From contig NZ_JAPEHW010000044.1 in NCBI RefSeq assembly GCF_028875915.1, positions 1 through 33,908 of the forward strand: DNA of 33,908 nt, given 5' to 3'. This DNA comes from Pseudoalteromonas sp. G4. GTDB lineage: Bacteria; Pseudomonadota; Gammaproteobacteria; Enterobacterales; Alteromonadaceae. A model generated the notes under the pieces. It was not told where the DNA came from, did not search any database, and saw only the letters and a program-made list of their open reading frames with translations. Every line of letters begins with the position of its first letter. Position 1 is the stretch's first letter. The position numbers and the translations under genes are program-made. Below are positions 1-8,587 of the stretch, in pieces.

Positions 1-193
1 TTTCTTCCGCCTCAGCTGCTAAACGAGCAGCATCGATTGCTTGACGCTTTGCTTCTGCCTCAGCTTCAATTTTTGCTTTTTCTTCCGCTTCTAATCGCGC
101 TTGTTCTTCTGCCGCTAAACGGGCTTCTTCTTGTTGCTGTTGCTCGTCTTTTTTGCCAAAACCAAGCCAAGATAAAAATTTATTTTTTGCCAT
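1..193 (-). CDS. ftsY: Signal recognition particle receptor FtsY, N-terminal part (truncated by window edge)
   Basis: Only the first 64 or so codons are in the window; the gene continues beyond position 1. The visible protein starts MAKNKFLSWLGFGKKDEQ and then becomes a Glu/Ala/Lys/Arg/Gln-rich helical stretch. That is the typical acidic A domain preceding the NG GTPase domain in gammaproteobacterial FtsY. The NG domain itself is not visible, so the call rests on the WLGFGKK-like amphipathic start, the charged A domain and the divergent neighbour rsmD, a very common ftsY partner. FtsY is the membrane-associated receptor that docks SRP-ribosome complexes at SecYEG. The low-complexity A domain alone could in principle belong to another protein (TolA-like), but the absence of a transmembrane segment and the rsmD context favour FtsY. 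Confidence 0.8.
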   Translation of the reverse strand, partial: MAKNKFLSWLGFGKKDEQQQQEEARLAAEEQARLEAEEKAKIEAEAEAKRQAIDAARLAAEAEE

Positions 194-314
194 TTAAGTT
201 AAATACCAATCACAAAATTCTGATAAACTACAATTCCCAATATGGTATCACTTTCACCGATGAATGAAAAAAATCATATTGGTTTTTTAGTCTAATTCTG
301 TAAGTAAATTTGTA

Positions 315-899
315 ATGAGATCACACAAGTCCAAAAACAAGCCAACAATGAGTTCTGGTCAAATTAGAATTATTGGTGGTAAGTTCCGCTCTCGAAAGCT
401 AAAAGTATTGGATGTAGAAGGTTTAAGGCCGACTACAGATAGAGTGAAAGAAACTGTTTTTAACTGGTTAATGCCGTATACCAGTAATGCGAACGTGTTA
501 GATTGTTACGCTGGCTCTGGCGGCCTTGGTTTTGAAGCATTGTCTCGTTATGCCGAAAATGTAACCTTTATTGAACTTGATAATCTTGCACATCGTCAAC
601 TTGCAGAAAATATTAAACTACTAAGTGCTGACAATACACAATTGTTTAATGGTAATTGTTTAGAAGTATTACCAAAGTTGACTGGCAGCTATGATTTGGT
701 TTTCATCGATCCTCCATTTAGAAAAGATCTTGCTTCAAACACATGCCATTTACTTGAAGAACTTCAATTATTAGCTGACGATGCTGTTATTTATCTTGAA
801 GTTGAAAAAGAGTTAACCAATCTTGAATTGCCTTCAAACTGGCAAATTTTAAAAGAGAAGAATTTTGGGCAAGTAACGAGCTACTTACTGCAAAGGTAA
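315..899 (+). CDS. rsmD: 16S rRNA (guanine(966)-N2)-methyltransferase RsmD
   Basis: SAM-dependent methyltransferase that modifies G966 of 16S rRNA in the assembled 30S subunit. The 194-residue protein has the family N-terminus SGQIRIIGGKFRSRKL (residues 13-28), the SAM-binding loop VLDCYAGSGGLGFEAL (61-76) and the catalytic DPPF motif (132-135, within DLVFIDPPF). Length matches E. coli RsmD (about 198). The ATG at 315 gives a short basic leader before SGQIRI, as in E. coli; an alternative ATG lies at 348 and neither has a strong ribosome binding site. It diverges from ftsY, the usual arrangement, and converges on the DUF416 gene with only 16 bases between stop codons. Confidence 0.95.
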   Translation: MRSHKSKNKPTMSSGQIRIIGGKFRSRKLKVLDVEGLRPTTDRVKETVFNWLMPYTSNANVLDCYAGSGGLGFEALSRYAENVTFIELDNLAHRQLAENIKLLSADNTQLFNGNCLEVLPKLTGSYDLVFIDPPFRKDLASNTCHLLEELQLLADDAVIYLEVEKELTNLELPSNWQILKEKNFGQVTSYLLQR

Positions 900-915
900 G
901 CAGCTCAGATATTTC

Positions 916-1506
916 CTAGCATTCAATGCCAATATTACTTTGACCATCTGCCAGCGCTAGTTGCTTTAACTCTTTTGCAGAGTCTTTATCTATACGTTGA
1001 AATGATTCTACTTTATCTATTAGTTCAGCCAACACATCCATTTCATAATTCATTAATGGGTGTGCTCTAAGTGCTGAATTGTCAGCAACTTCACCTTCAG
1101 TTGTCAGCTGATATTCAATAAATTTGGCAACACTCGCTTGCGAAATCTTACACACATCAACGAAGTTAGCCTCTTCTTTTTGTTGCATACCATTGATAAG
1201 CGTGATCAGCGCTGTACAAGTATCAATTGCAGGGTAAACACCAAACATATCAAAGTCATTTAAATCAGGCGTATTTAATTCAACTTTTTCATTAAGTTTT
1301 TCAAGGCTTATTTTTGCTTTTGGAATTAGCAATTTTTCCCAAAGTGAATTTAATACATTGCGTAATTCGGCTGCATTACCAAACTCAAGCGCCTCACTGA
1401 ACAGCACATAATTAGGAAGCATACGCTCTATCATTGCTGCGGCTAGTGACGCTTGCTGTAAATAGTTTAGTTCGCGAATACGTTGAAAATTATTAGGTTT
1501 TTTCAT
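916..1506 (-). CDS. YjaG/DUF416 family protein
   Basis: A 196-residue protein matching the YjaG (DUF416) family of gammaproteobacteria, whose biochemical role is unknown. Recognisable family features are ERMLPNY (27-33), FGVYPAIDTCTAL (88-100) and the C-terminal SNIGIEC, corresponding to ERMYPNY, YGVYPAIDACVAL and SNIGI in E. coli YjaG. It is all-helical in appearance, with no signal peptide or membrane segment, so cytoplasmic. It lies downstream of the coiled-coil gene on the same strand, but a strong hairpin terminator separates them, so it probably has its own promoter. Length equals the family norm and nothing looks broken. Confidence 0.9.
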   Translation of the reverse strand: MKKPNNFQRIRELNYLQQASLAAAMIERMLPNYVLFSEALEFGNAAELRNVLNSLWEKLLIPKAKISLEKLNEKVELNTPDLNDFDMFGVYPAIDTCTALITLINGMQQKEEANFVDVCKISQASVAKFIEYQLTTEGEVADNSALRAHPLMNYEMDVLAELIDKVESFQRIDKDSAKELKQLALADGQSNIGIEC

Positions 1507-1565
1507 TTTTGATAGGTCTTATCTGCAATTAGCCGAATTGTAGCAAGTTTCTGTATAAAACACAT

Positions 1566-1597
1566 AAAAAAGGCGCACTTAAAAGTGCGCCTTTTTT
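1566..1597 (-). terminator. Intrinsic terminator after the coiled-coil gene
   Basis: A perfect inverted repeat, AAGGCGCACTT / AAGTGCGCCTT (1570-1580 and 1583-1593) with a 2-base centre, flanked by A4 on the left and T4 on the right. It therefore reads as a terminator on either strand. It lies 14 bases past the stop of the 1611-3002 gene and 60 bases upstream of the DUF416 start, so it most likely ends transcription of the coiled-coil gene. Confidence 0.85.
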
Positions 1598-1610
1598 GTT
1601 AATACTAAAA

Positions 1611-3002
1611 CTACTGATTTAGTTGCTTTTGTGCATATTCAAACTTCAGTTTGAATTCAGTCACTTTAGCTTCAAGTTCTTCAACACGATCGGTTAAGCT
1701 AATATTTTCGCTTCGAATTGACTCGTAGGCACCACGTGCTTGCTGTGAATCTTTTTCAATACGACTAAGCAAGCTTGAATTTCGACCTTGCTCTCTATTA
1801 AGAGCAGTGTCTTGTGCTTCAAGTTGTCGACGCAATTGCGAAATCAAATCTTGGTCGTCTTGCTTAGCATTTTCAAGTAATGTTAACTTTTCAAGCAGCT
1901 CTTGGTTTTTAGCTGTTTCTTCAGAAAGTGCATCAGCTTGTGCTTTTACTTTTTCTTTTAAAGCACTGCTTTCTTGACTTAAATCTTTCTTAAGGTCATT
2001 AAAGCGGCCTTCGCTTTCTTTGCTAATTTCAGCTAGCTTTTCTGACAGCTCACTCACTTGCGCTTTGTGCTCTTCAATATCAGAAGACAGAAGTTTGTTT
2101 TGCTCTTCTAGCTTACCAACAATATCACCTTTCTCTTTAACTTGGCTTTCTAATTGCGCTTTTTCTTTCTCAAACTGCTGTAATGACTTTTCTTTATCTT
2201 CTAGCATTGAACGCAATGTTTCGCTGTCTTTATTCGCTTCTTGCGAGAATGACTCATGCTGTTCATGTACTGAATTTAATTCGCCGCTTACTTGATCAAG
2301 CTGCTGCTTTAACTCAGCAATCACATCATCTTTACTTACAGATTCTTGCTTCAACATCTCAATTTCATCAGTGAATACTTTTTTCACTTCCACTAATTTT
2401 TGATCTTGATTCTGATGCTCTGCTCTACGCTCTTCAATTAGCTGCTTCAGCTTGTTTGACTGCGCTTCATTTTGTTCTTTTTGTTTGCTTAGTTGAGATT
2501 CAGCAACTTCTAAACTCTCTGTTAGCTTATTAATTTGCTCACTGAACTCACCGTGCTGTTCTTCAGATTGACGACTTAATTCTTCACTCACTTTTTCAAG
2601 TTCAGCTTCTTTTACTGAAATCGCATCTTCAAGTGACTGATTATCTGACTCTAGCTGACTCGCTTTCTTTTTAATTTCAGCAAGCTGAGCTTCAAGCTGC
2701 TGAATGTGTTCATCTTCGTCGTTTTGATGTTGCACCATCGCAGCTTGATGGCCTTTTTCAAGTGCCTGCTGACTTGCGCTAAGCAATAGCGATTGCAAAA
2801 TAGGTGCAATGTTTGTTGTAAACTTTTGACTTAACTCAGAAATGTATGGATGTTCAAACTCAATTGCATCAGCAACTTGTTGTTCAATACTCTCTTGGCT
2901 CGCATCCACTTTATCTGCGGCAAGATTAAACACATCACTAGGCGATAAACTGTTCAAAGCACTCAGCACTTCATTTAACTGCTTGCTCTTATTTTCACCC
3001 AT
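1611..3002 (-). CDS. Orphan long coiled-coil protein of unknown function
   Basis: I do not recognise this 463-residue protein. Residues 1-90 look like a small helical domain (SLSPSDVFNLAADK, then a segment around 50-80 rich in Leu/Ile/Ala). From about 95 to the C-terminus it is an almost unbroken heptad pattern rich in Glu, Gln, Lys, Ser and Leu, with hardly any Gly or Pro, consistent with a rod of more than 350 residues. There is no signal peptide, membrane segment, Walker motif or SMC hinge, so it is probably cytoplasmic and structural. The start is well supported: AAAGGGGG lies just upstream of the ATG. It is monocistronic, with its own terminator. Resemblance to SMC, tropomyosin or Smc-like 'segregation' proteins is compositional only. 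Confidence 0.75.
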   Translation of the reverse strand: MGENKSKQLNEVLSALNSLSPSDVFNLAADKVDASQESIEQQVADAIEFEHPYISELSQKFTTNIAPILQSLLLSASQQALEKGHQAAMVQHQNDEDEHIQQLEAQLAEIKKKASQLESDNQSLEDAISVKEAELEKVSEELSRQSEEQHGEFSEQINKLTESLEVAESQLSKQKEQNEAQSNKLKQLIEERRAEHQNQDQKLVEVKKVFTDEIEMLKQESVSKDDVIAELKQQLDQVSGELNSVHEQHESFSQEANKDSETLRSMLEDKEKSLQQFEKEKAQLESQVKEKGDIVGKLEEQNKLLSSDIEEHKAQVSELSEKLAEISKESEGRFNDLKKDLSQESSALKEKVKAQADALSEETAKNQELLEKLTLLENAKQDDQDLISQLRRQLEAQDTALNREQGRNSSLLSRIEKDSQQARGAYESIRSENISLTDRVEELEAKVTEFKLKFEYAQKQLNQ

Positions 3003-3267
3003 GTATCCCCCTTTAGAGCTATCTTATTATTATTGCTCTTTATGTAATCCAATTTACTGAATAACTTTCTTTTGCCTTCATTCATTTTTATGAATTGTAA
3101 ATGCCAAAGATAAGTGTAGACAAAAAATCTTGCGATGCTTAACCTTGCGACAAGATTTAATTGTGTTATTTTTTGCGCATTAGTCTAGCTTACAATATAG
3201 TCTGATGGAATAACCTGATTATAAATTTAGAAAAATAAGTATTTATTACTAAAACAAAAAATATAAA

Positions 3268-3699
3268 ATGCCGATTACAATCGAACTAAACCTAACAACT
3301 CCAGCGCTGCTTTTTCCAGCAATTTCACTGCTATTACTTGCATATACCAACCGTTTTTTAGTGCTTGCGCAACTGATTAGGCAATTAAATGCCCGTGAAA
3401 ATGGCAATGAAATTCGTGCTATGGTTAAAGCACAAATTTCAAACTTACGAAATCGACTAAATCTAATTCGCCGCATGCAATTTTTTGGCGTGTTATCATT
3501 TTTACTTTGTACTGCGGCCATGTTTGCCGTTTTTCTTACTCAAAGCCTGATTGGAACAGGTTTATTTGGCTTGAGCCTAGCTTGCCTTTTGTATTCTTTG
3601 ATTTTATCACTCTATGAAATACACATTTCCTGTCAGGCAATCGAAATAGAATTAACAAACATTGAAAATAAACCTGTTATTGATAGCCAGCAAGAATAA
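3268..3699 (+). CDS. DUF2721 family small membrane protein
   Basis: A 143-residue membrane protein of the DUF2721 family, function unknown. The N-terminus LTTPALLFPAISLLLLAYTN (9-28) is the family signature and forms the first hydrophobic segment. It is followed by an amphipathic, basic stretch (30-70) and two further transmembrane helices (about 71-91 and 97-118). No clear Shine-Dalgarno sequence precedes the ATG; the preceding bases are A/T-rich. It appears to be a single-gene unit, since a hairpin follows the stop and the next gene has a candidate promoter of its own. Confidence 0.85.
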   Translation: MPITIELNLTTPALLFPAISLLLLAYTNRFLVLAQLIRQLNARENGNEIRAMVKAQISNLRNRLNLIRRMQFFGVLSFLLCTAAMFAVFLTQSLIGTGLFGLSLACLLYSLILSLYEIHISCQAIEIELTNIENKPVIDSQQE

Positions 3700-3709
3700 C
3701 CTTTCTTTT

Positions 3710-3744
3710 ATTCAAGGCTAAAGCCCCCTTCTTTAGTCTTGAAT
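3710..3744 (+). terminator. Hairpin after the DUF2721 gene
   Basis: ATTCAAGGCTAAAG (3710-3723) pairs with CTTTAGTCTTGAAT (3731-3744) across a 7-base C-rich loop, giving 14 pairs with one G-U. It lies 11 bases past the DUF2721 stop. The bases after it are AT-rich but there is no clean T run, so termination may be inefficient or helped by other factors. Confidence 0.6.
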
Positions 3745-3758
3745 ATTTATTGCAATAT

Positions 3759-3788
3759 TTCACTACTCACGTTTTTTACATCTATACT
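3759..3788 (+). promoter_or_regulatory. Candidate sigma70 promoter of the HD-GYP regulator
   Basis: TTCACT at 3759-3764 and TATACT at 3783-3788 are separated by 18 bases. Transcription would begin near 3795. That is downstream of the first in-frame ATG (3750) but upstream of the GTG at 3822, supporting the GTG as the start. Confidence 0.4.
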
Positions 3789-3821
3789 TTATTACAACAA
3801 CAAACCAAAAGAGCAGTGATT

Positions 3822-4205
3822 GTGACGGATTTTCTTTTTGCTGAAGAGCATCTCGATGACATCAGGTTAGCCTCGAATGACGAGAGCTGGAATATCCTGG
3901 TTGTTGACGATGAAGAAGATATTCACCAAGTAACTAAATTGGTGCTTAATGGCTTCACATTTGAAGACAAACGCCTCATTTTTCATCATGCATATACTGC
4001 CGCAGAAGCTATGGAAATGCTCAAAGGACTACCAGAAGTTGCTGTTGCCCTAGTTGATGTAGTGATGGAAACAAACCATGCTGGGTTAGATCTTATTCGC
4101 TATATTCGTGAAGATGCTGAAAACCATGATATTCGTCTTATTTTACGCACCGGCCAACCAGGTGAACTAACGACTACAAAAACAAAACAGAACTTACCGC
4201 AATAA
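3822..4205 (+). pseudogene. Receiver-domain fragment of a frameshifted DUF3369/HD-GYP response regulator
   Basis: N-terminal part of a two-component response regulator broken near 4167. From the GTG at 3822 the frame encodes VTDFLFAEEHLDD, a start typical of DUF3369 regulators. A receiver domain follows, with the acidic pair D29/D30, phospho-acceptor D79 (ALVDVVM) and T110 (LRTGQPG). After GQPGE the frame runs into unrelated residues and stops at 4205. The conserved receiver lysine (NDYK) and everything after it lie in the -1 frame, so this fragment alone cannot be a complete receiver. An upstream ATG at 3750 is in frame, but the predicted promoter overlaps it. Between GQPGE and NDYKNKTEL, intact relatives have about 12 more residues, so a small deletion rather than a single-base error is inferred. 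Confidence 0.8.
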
Positions 4206-5305
4206 AACTTAAAACCTTACTCTATTCTGCCCTTCGCTCCTATCGCGACATCTGTATTATCGAACAACACAAACTCGGTCTTGAAAACATCATTAACGCA
4301 TCAGCTAAGTTTTTGGAATGCGAAACTGTAAATGAGTTTGCTTCATCAATTTTAGAGCATGTGTCTGGTGTGATGGGTCATAGCGACAAAGAAATTTACT
4401 GCGCGGCAGCAATCAATTCACAAGCTGACAATGCCACAGATTTTAAATTACTAGCCTGCTCTGGCGCAGATAAAAACAGTAAAAATGTGCCTAATGAAGT
4501 TGGCAATTTATTTGAACAAGCTCATAACACTAAGTCATCTTTTAAAAATCAAAAAGAATACGTTGGTTACTTCCCAACAAAAGGCGGCTTAGAGACCATG
4601 CTATACGTAAGCAAAAGCTCTGATTTAAATGCATCGGACCATCAACTGCTAGAATTCTTTGCCAATAACATCGCCCTCGCTTACGATAACTTAAGCCTAC
4701 GAGAGCTGATTCGAGAATCTCAAAAAGAACTCTCTTATATTCTCGGTGAAGCCGTTGAAAAACGCAGTAAAGAGACGGGTAGCCATGTAAAACGCGTCGC
4801 GCATTACAGTCATTTACTTGCAATAAAATATGGTTTAACGCCTTATCAAGCTGAAATAATTAAGCTTGCTTCACCACTTCATGATATCGGTAAAATATCC
4901 ATTCCTGATCATATTCTAAATAAACCTGGTAAACATGATGCAGAAGAATGGGAAATAATGAAATCTCACGCTGAAATTGGTTACGATATTTTGAAAAACT
5001 CAACCAATGAAATATTAAAACAAGGTGCAACAATTGCCTACGAGCATCATGAAAGATGGGATGGTAATGGCTATCCACAAAAGCTCAGTGGTGAAAACAT
5101 TGATATTTCAGGGCGAATTACTGCATTAGCAGATGTGTTTGATGCTCTTGGCAGTGAACGTTGCTATAAACCTGCATGGCCGCTCGAAAAAATCATTGAT
5201 TTATTGAAAGAAGAAAAGGGTAAACAATTTGACCCTAAGCTAATTGAAATATTCCTTGATAACCTTGACGATTTCCTAGCGATTAGAGATCAATTTCCTG
5301 ATTAA
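4166..5305 (+). pseudogene. DUF3369 + HD-GYP (c-di-GMP phosphodiesterase) fragment of the same broken regulator
   Basis: In the -1 frame relative to the receiver fragment, an open stretch from 4166 resumes exactly at TNDYKNKTELTAIKLKTL, the end of the receiver domain. It continues through a DUF3369 sensory domain (about residues 30-180) into an HD-GYP domain. The catalytic HD pair is in SPLHDIGKISIPD (codons near 4880) and the GYP motif is in YEHHERWDGNGYP (near 5060). HD-GYP proteins hydrolyse cyclic di-GMP; all visible catalytic residues are kept. The fragment has no convincing ribosome binding site: its first usable start is a TTG at 4313, inside DUF3369. Either the gene is dead, or it is rescued by slippage in the A-rich run at 4178-4187, or the break is an assembly error. 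Confidence 0.8.
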
Positions 5306-5431
5306 ATTCATGTGGCTTTGTACACTTTTCTTTATATCAGCTAATAATAATTAATTACACATTAGCAATGGTATTTGTACCTCATTTATGTTCTTATAAG
5401 CTGATACACGGATTAGTTTACAGGAGTAACC

Positions 5432-6343
5432 ATGCGTATAGAGCAATTTGAACAATTTATTGCACTTGCACATCATCAACATTTTCGCAAGGCAGCGGAA
5501 GTAAGCAACTTAAGCACTTCTGCGTTAACACGAAGCATTCAAACATTAGAGCTTGATTTAGGCTGTGATTTACTTACACGTTCAACACGTTCAGTAAAAC
5601 TAACACCTGCGGGTGAGGTTTTCCTACAATACTGCCAGCAAGCACTTGATAATCATGCATTACTCCAACAAAAACTAAGTAAATTTGCTAGCAATAAAAA
5701 CGAAAAGATCGTTATTGGTTATAGTCCTGAAGCGATAGGTTTAGTGCCACAAGCTTGTGGTAAATTTATGCAGAAATTCCCTAATATTTCAATTGAAATG
5801 CAGCTACAAGATGCAGATACCTTGGCCGAAAATGTGCGCAACGGGCAACTTGATTTAGCTATTAATTCACCAATAACTGCAAATACAGGTAAGTTTATTA
5901 ACCTTCCTGAACAAGTGGTACTCTTTTGCCATAAAGATCACCCTATTTTAAAAAGCAGCAATATACAGTTACCACACCTTAATAAGTTACCAATTCTCGC
6001 AACGGTTAGTACAAATCAAGCGCTTAGTAAGTTAATCAATCAAGCCGCGAGTAATCTAAATAAGTTAGACTCTTTACGCCTAGGTACATTTGAGCAAATC
6101 GTTAGTAAGTTGAATGATTGTAAGCATATTGCCCTGACCACATTAGATATGATGCAAAAGATATCCAATGATGAGTCATTGGTTAATCTCAGCGCATCAA
6201 TGGAACGAAATAGCACACTGACTTTAGAGCTACAAGTTGCTAAAAATAACTTAAGTGCACCTAATGTATCTGAATTGCTTAATTTTATTACTTTAGAGGC
6301 AAATACGCGTCCAGAAATAGCACTTGCAAAAGCGACTTTCTAA
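5432..6343 (+). CDS. LysR family transcriptional regulator
   Basis: A 303-residue LysR-type regulator. Residues 1-60 form the winged helix-turn-helix (FRKAAEVSNLSTSALTRSIQ, then LGCDLLTRSTRSVKLTPAGE). Residues from about 90 form the periplasmic-binding-protein-like co-inducer domain. The start at 5432 has a good ribosome binding site (AGGAG six bases upstream). Its target is not evident: LysR genes usually regulate a divergent neighbour, but here the upstream neighbour is the broken HD-GYP gene on the same strand. The following oxygenase gene is separated by a strong hairpin. The co-inducer domain is divergent, so no ligand can be proposed. Confidence 0.9.
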   Translation: MRIEQFEQFIALAHHQHFRKAAEVSNLSTSALTRSIQTLELDLGCDLLTRSTRSVKLTPAGEVFLQYCQQALDNHALLQQKLSKFASNKNEKIVIGYSPEAIGLVPQACGKFMQKFPNISIEMQLQDADTLAENVRNGQLDLAINSPITANTGKFINLPEQVVLFCHKDHPILKSSNIQLPHLNKLPILATVSTNQALSKLINQAASNLNKLDSLRLGTFEQIVSKLNDCKHIALTTLDMMQKISNDESLVNLSASMERNSTLTLELQVAKNNLSAPNVSELLNFITLEANTRPEIALAKATF

Positions 6344-6361
6344 CCGCGTCATTGTCCATTA

Positions 6362-6394
6362 AAATAACGCCAATTAATTTAATTGGCGTTATTT
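6362..6394 (+). terminator. Perfect hairpin between lysR-type gene and 2OG oxygenase, abutting the next start codon
   Basis: AAATAACGCCAATTAA (6362-6377) pairs perfectly with TTAATTGGCGTTATTT (6379-6394). It is flanked by A and T runs like an intrinsic terminator and lies 18 bases past the LysR stop. The ATG of the following oxygenase begins at the next base (6395), so the hairpin covers the whole position where its ribosome binding site should be. Confidence 0.75.
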
Positions 6395-7027
6395 ATGTCT
6401 AACACACCGCAATTTGCATTTTCTTTCGATACGTTGCTAGATGACATAGCCGAACATGGTTATAGCATCATCGAAAATGCCCTGCCCGAACAGCTTATTT
6501 CTGATCTTAATAAGCAATGTGAAGTACAATCTGAGCAATTTCAATATGCCAAAATAGGACGTCATCAAGACTTACAACAAGCCAGTACAATACGCAGTGA
6601 CAAAACAAAATGGTTTGATGGCACGACCAAAGCAGAGCAAGATTATCTTGCACTCATGGAAGAAATTAGAACTGCCATCAATCAAAGTTTTTTTCTTGGT
6701 TTATTTGATTACGAATGTCATTTTGCTATTTATCAGCAAGGTGATTTTTACAAAAAACATTTAGATGCGTTTAGAGGAAAATCTAACCGTGTATTTACTA
6801 CGGTGTGTTATTTAAATACCCCAGAAGAAGGCGGTGAATTATTAATTTACCCTGAAAAAGGAAAAACACCGCTAGTGAAGGTTTCGCCAACAGCGGGCAC
6901 ACTCATTTGTTTTGAAAGCGAGCGTTTTCCTCACGAAGTATTAGCCGCTGCAAGTACTCGCTATTCGATTGCAGGATGGTTTAGGAAGAATAATTCGAGC
7001 GCAAGCTTTGTTGACCCTAGCCAATAA
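6395..7027 (+). CDS. 2OG-Fe(II) oxygenase (prolyl 4-hydroxylase-like)
   Basis: Cytoplasmic 2-oxoglutarate/Fe(II)-dependent dioxygenase of about 210 residues. The double-stranded beta-helix core shows the iron ligands H122 and D124 (YKKHLDAF) and H180 (FPHEV), and the 2-oxoglutarate-binding arginine R189 ([10 protein letters not shown]), counting from the ATG at 6395. The domain resembles prolyl-4-hydroxylase/SM-20-type enzymes; the substrate (protein side chain or small molecule) cannot be told. A TTG 12 bases upstream is in frame but lies inside a terminator-like hairpin. The ATG directly after the hairpin is preferred, although it lacks a normal Shine-Dalgarno sequence. The 3' end overlaps the convergent ubiA by 11 bases. 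Confidence 0.85.
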   Translation: MSNTPQFAFSFDTLLDDIAEHGYSIIENALPEQLISDLNKQCEVQSEQFQYAKIGRHQDLQQASTIRSDKTKWFDGTTKAEQDYLALMEEIRTAINQSFFLGLFDYECHFAIYQQGDFYKKHLDAFRGKSNRVFTTVCYLNTPEEGGELLIYPEKGKTPLVKVSPTAGTLICFESERFPHEVLAAASTRYSIAGWFRKNNSSASFVDPSQ

Positions 7028-7883
7028 AACTTGCTGCTATTCCCATAAAGATAAATAAACCAACATAATTATTATTTAAAAATGCCCAGAAACAAGCATC
7101 ACGATCGCGGTGCTTAATTTTAACTTGCTGATGAGCTAACAAAAACGCTGATAACAGTACACCGACATCAAATGGCCACGGCAAATTACGGTTGAAACCA
7201 ATAAATACTAAAGTCAGTAAAAATGCGATTTGTAGCAACAGCACTGCTATTTTATCAAATCGGCCAAACAAAATAGCGGTCGATTTAACACCTATCTTTA
7301 AATCATCATCCCTGTCGACCATACCGTACATGGTATCGTATGCAACAGTCCAAACGAGATTAGCAAAATACAGCCACCATGCTTCCTTTGGTACTTCACC
7401 AAGTACAGCCATATAGGCCATTGGAATCGACCAGCTAAATGCAGCCCCCAATACTACTTGCGGCAAATGGGTATAACGCTTCATAAAGGGGTAACAAAAC
7501 GCCAACGCCAACGCACCAAACGACAACAAAATCGTTTGCCAATTTAAAAACAGCACCAGAATAAAAGCACATAAAATCAACAAAACAAAAAGTTGAATTG
7601 CTTCGGTTGCGGTGGCTTTACCTGAGGCCAACGGTCGCATATGAGTACGTTTTACCAAGCCATCAACTTTGCGGTCGGCAAAGTCATTAATTACACAACC
7701 AGCACTTCGCATAACAAAAACACCAGCAGTAAAAATAACTAAAATACCAAGGTCTGGCACCCCAGAGCTTGCTAGCCATAATGCCCAGTAAGTTGGCCAT
7801 AATAATAACAAGGTACCTATGGGTTTATCAGTTCGCATTAATGCTTTGTAGGCATCTCTATTTTGCCACGATAATTGGATCAT
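7017..7883 (-). CDS. ubiA: 4-hydroxybenzoate octaprenyltransferase UbiA
   Basis: Integral membrane prenyltransferase that attaches the polyprenyl chain to 4-hydroxybenzoate, the second step of ubiquinone synthesis. The 288-residue protein has the two Asp-rich Mg-diphosphate motifs NDFADRKVD (66-74) and [13 protein letters not shown] (182-194), plus the conserved [20 protein letters not shown] near the N-terminus. Multiple hydrophobic helices fill the rest, and length matches E. coli UbiA (290). Its start overlaps the ubiC stop by 4 bases, so the two are a translationally coupled ubiCA operon. The end overlaps the convergent oxygenase gene by 11 bases, leaving no room for a separate terminator. 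Confidence 0.97.
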   Translation of the reverse strand: MIQLSWQNRDAYKALMRTDKPIGTLLLLWPTYWALWLASSGVPDLGILVIFTAGVFVMRSAGCVINDFADRKVDGLVKRTHMRPLASGKATATEAIQLFVLLILCAFILVLFLNWQTILLSFGALALAFCYPFMKRYTHLPQVVLGAAFSWSIPMAYMAVLGEVPKEAWWLYFANLVWTVAYDTMYGMVDRDDDLKIGVKSTAILFGRFDKIAVLLLQIAFLLTLVFIGFNRNLPWPFDVGVLLSAFLLAHQQVKIKHRDRDACFWAFLNNNYVGLFIFMGIAASFIG

Positions 7884-8419
7884 AGTGTGTCAAATGCTCC
7901 TGGCAAAAAGGCTTCACACACCATTAATTTTAAATCTGCTAAGTGAAAAATACTGCGCCTTGCTGGCACATCGCTCACTTCAATCGCTAAACTAGTTAAT
8001 AGTGTTTGTAACGCCGACTGTTTAGTAAAATCAGTAATCATCAAGTTTTCTCTGACTAAATCAGGATGCTGAAAGATAAACTCACCAAGTGGTCTTTCCC
8101 CTAAAGAGAGAAACAGGCTGTTTTCTGCGAGCGGCGCAAGCGGGATCCAGCTTTGTGCATAGACACGCGGTTTGCTGTCACCGTATAAAATCACCTCTCT
8201 GCAAAGCGCTGTTTGTTGCTCTATACCCATAATTTTTGCTTGGGATTCAGTCAACATAATGCGTGTTTCACTCAGCACTTTTACACTAAATTCAGAAAAT
8301 GTTTGCTTTAATTTTGCGGTAAGCGACCCAGTCTCTAATAACCACTCACTGCGCGAGCTATCTAACGCGGTAAAATTCTGATGCCACTGCGATGAAATAT
8401 CTAAAGGAAAAGTTAACAC
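7880..8419 (-). CDS. ubiC: Chorismate lyase UbiC
   Basis: Converts chorismate to 4-hydroxybenzoate plus pyruvate, feeding UbiA. The 179-residue protein shows family landmarks: [12 protein letters not shown] near the N-terminus, [20 protein letters not shown] with the active-site arginine region, [11 protein letters not shown], and the C-terminal RRSIFHL with an acidic residue in CEAFLPG. The longest open frame begins with a TTG at 8434, but a GTG at 8419 is preceded by AGCAGG at 5-base spacing and starts the protein directly at VLTFPLDIS, so GTG is preferred. It is the first gene of ubiCA, and its stop overlaps the ubiA start by 4 bases. Confidence 0.92.
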   Translation of the reverse strand: MLTFPLDISSQWHQNFTALDSSRSEWLLETGSLTAKLKQTFSEFSVKVLSETRIMLTESQAKIMGIEQQTALCREVILYGDSKPRVYAQSWIPLAPLAENSLFLSLGERPLGEFIFQHPDLVRENLMITDFTKQSALQTLLTSLAIEVSDVPARRSIFHLADLKLMVCEAFLPGAFDTL

Positions 8420-8587
8420 AATAACCTGCTGCAAAAAAATAACGCGTCATTTTAGCACTGCTCAGTAATGAGCTAAATGAGAAATTAAATTTTCCATTAA
8501 ATTCCCAGTAAGTGACTAGTAAAAAGCCCATAATCAAGTATTATTATTGATTAGTTACTAAGGGAAAAACAAGGTGTTAGTCACGCA

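Noticed and set aside
2020..2295. Open frames antisense to the coiled-coil gene
   Set aside because: They are Ser/Cys/Leu-rich mirror frames produced by the Glu/Lys/Gln codon bias of the real gene and lack ribosome binding sites.
4178..4190. Programmed -1 frameshift site in the HD-GYP gene
   Set aside because: The A-rich run has no proper X XXY YYZ heptamer in the reading frame and no clear downstream stimulator, and the missing ~12 residues would not be restored by slippage. Deletion is the simpler explanation.
8420..8434. UbiC starting at the TTG at 8434
   Set aside because: No ribosome binding site precedes it, while the GTG at 8419 has AGCAGG at 5-base spacing.
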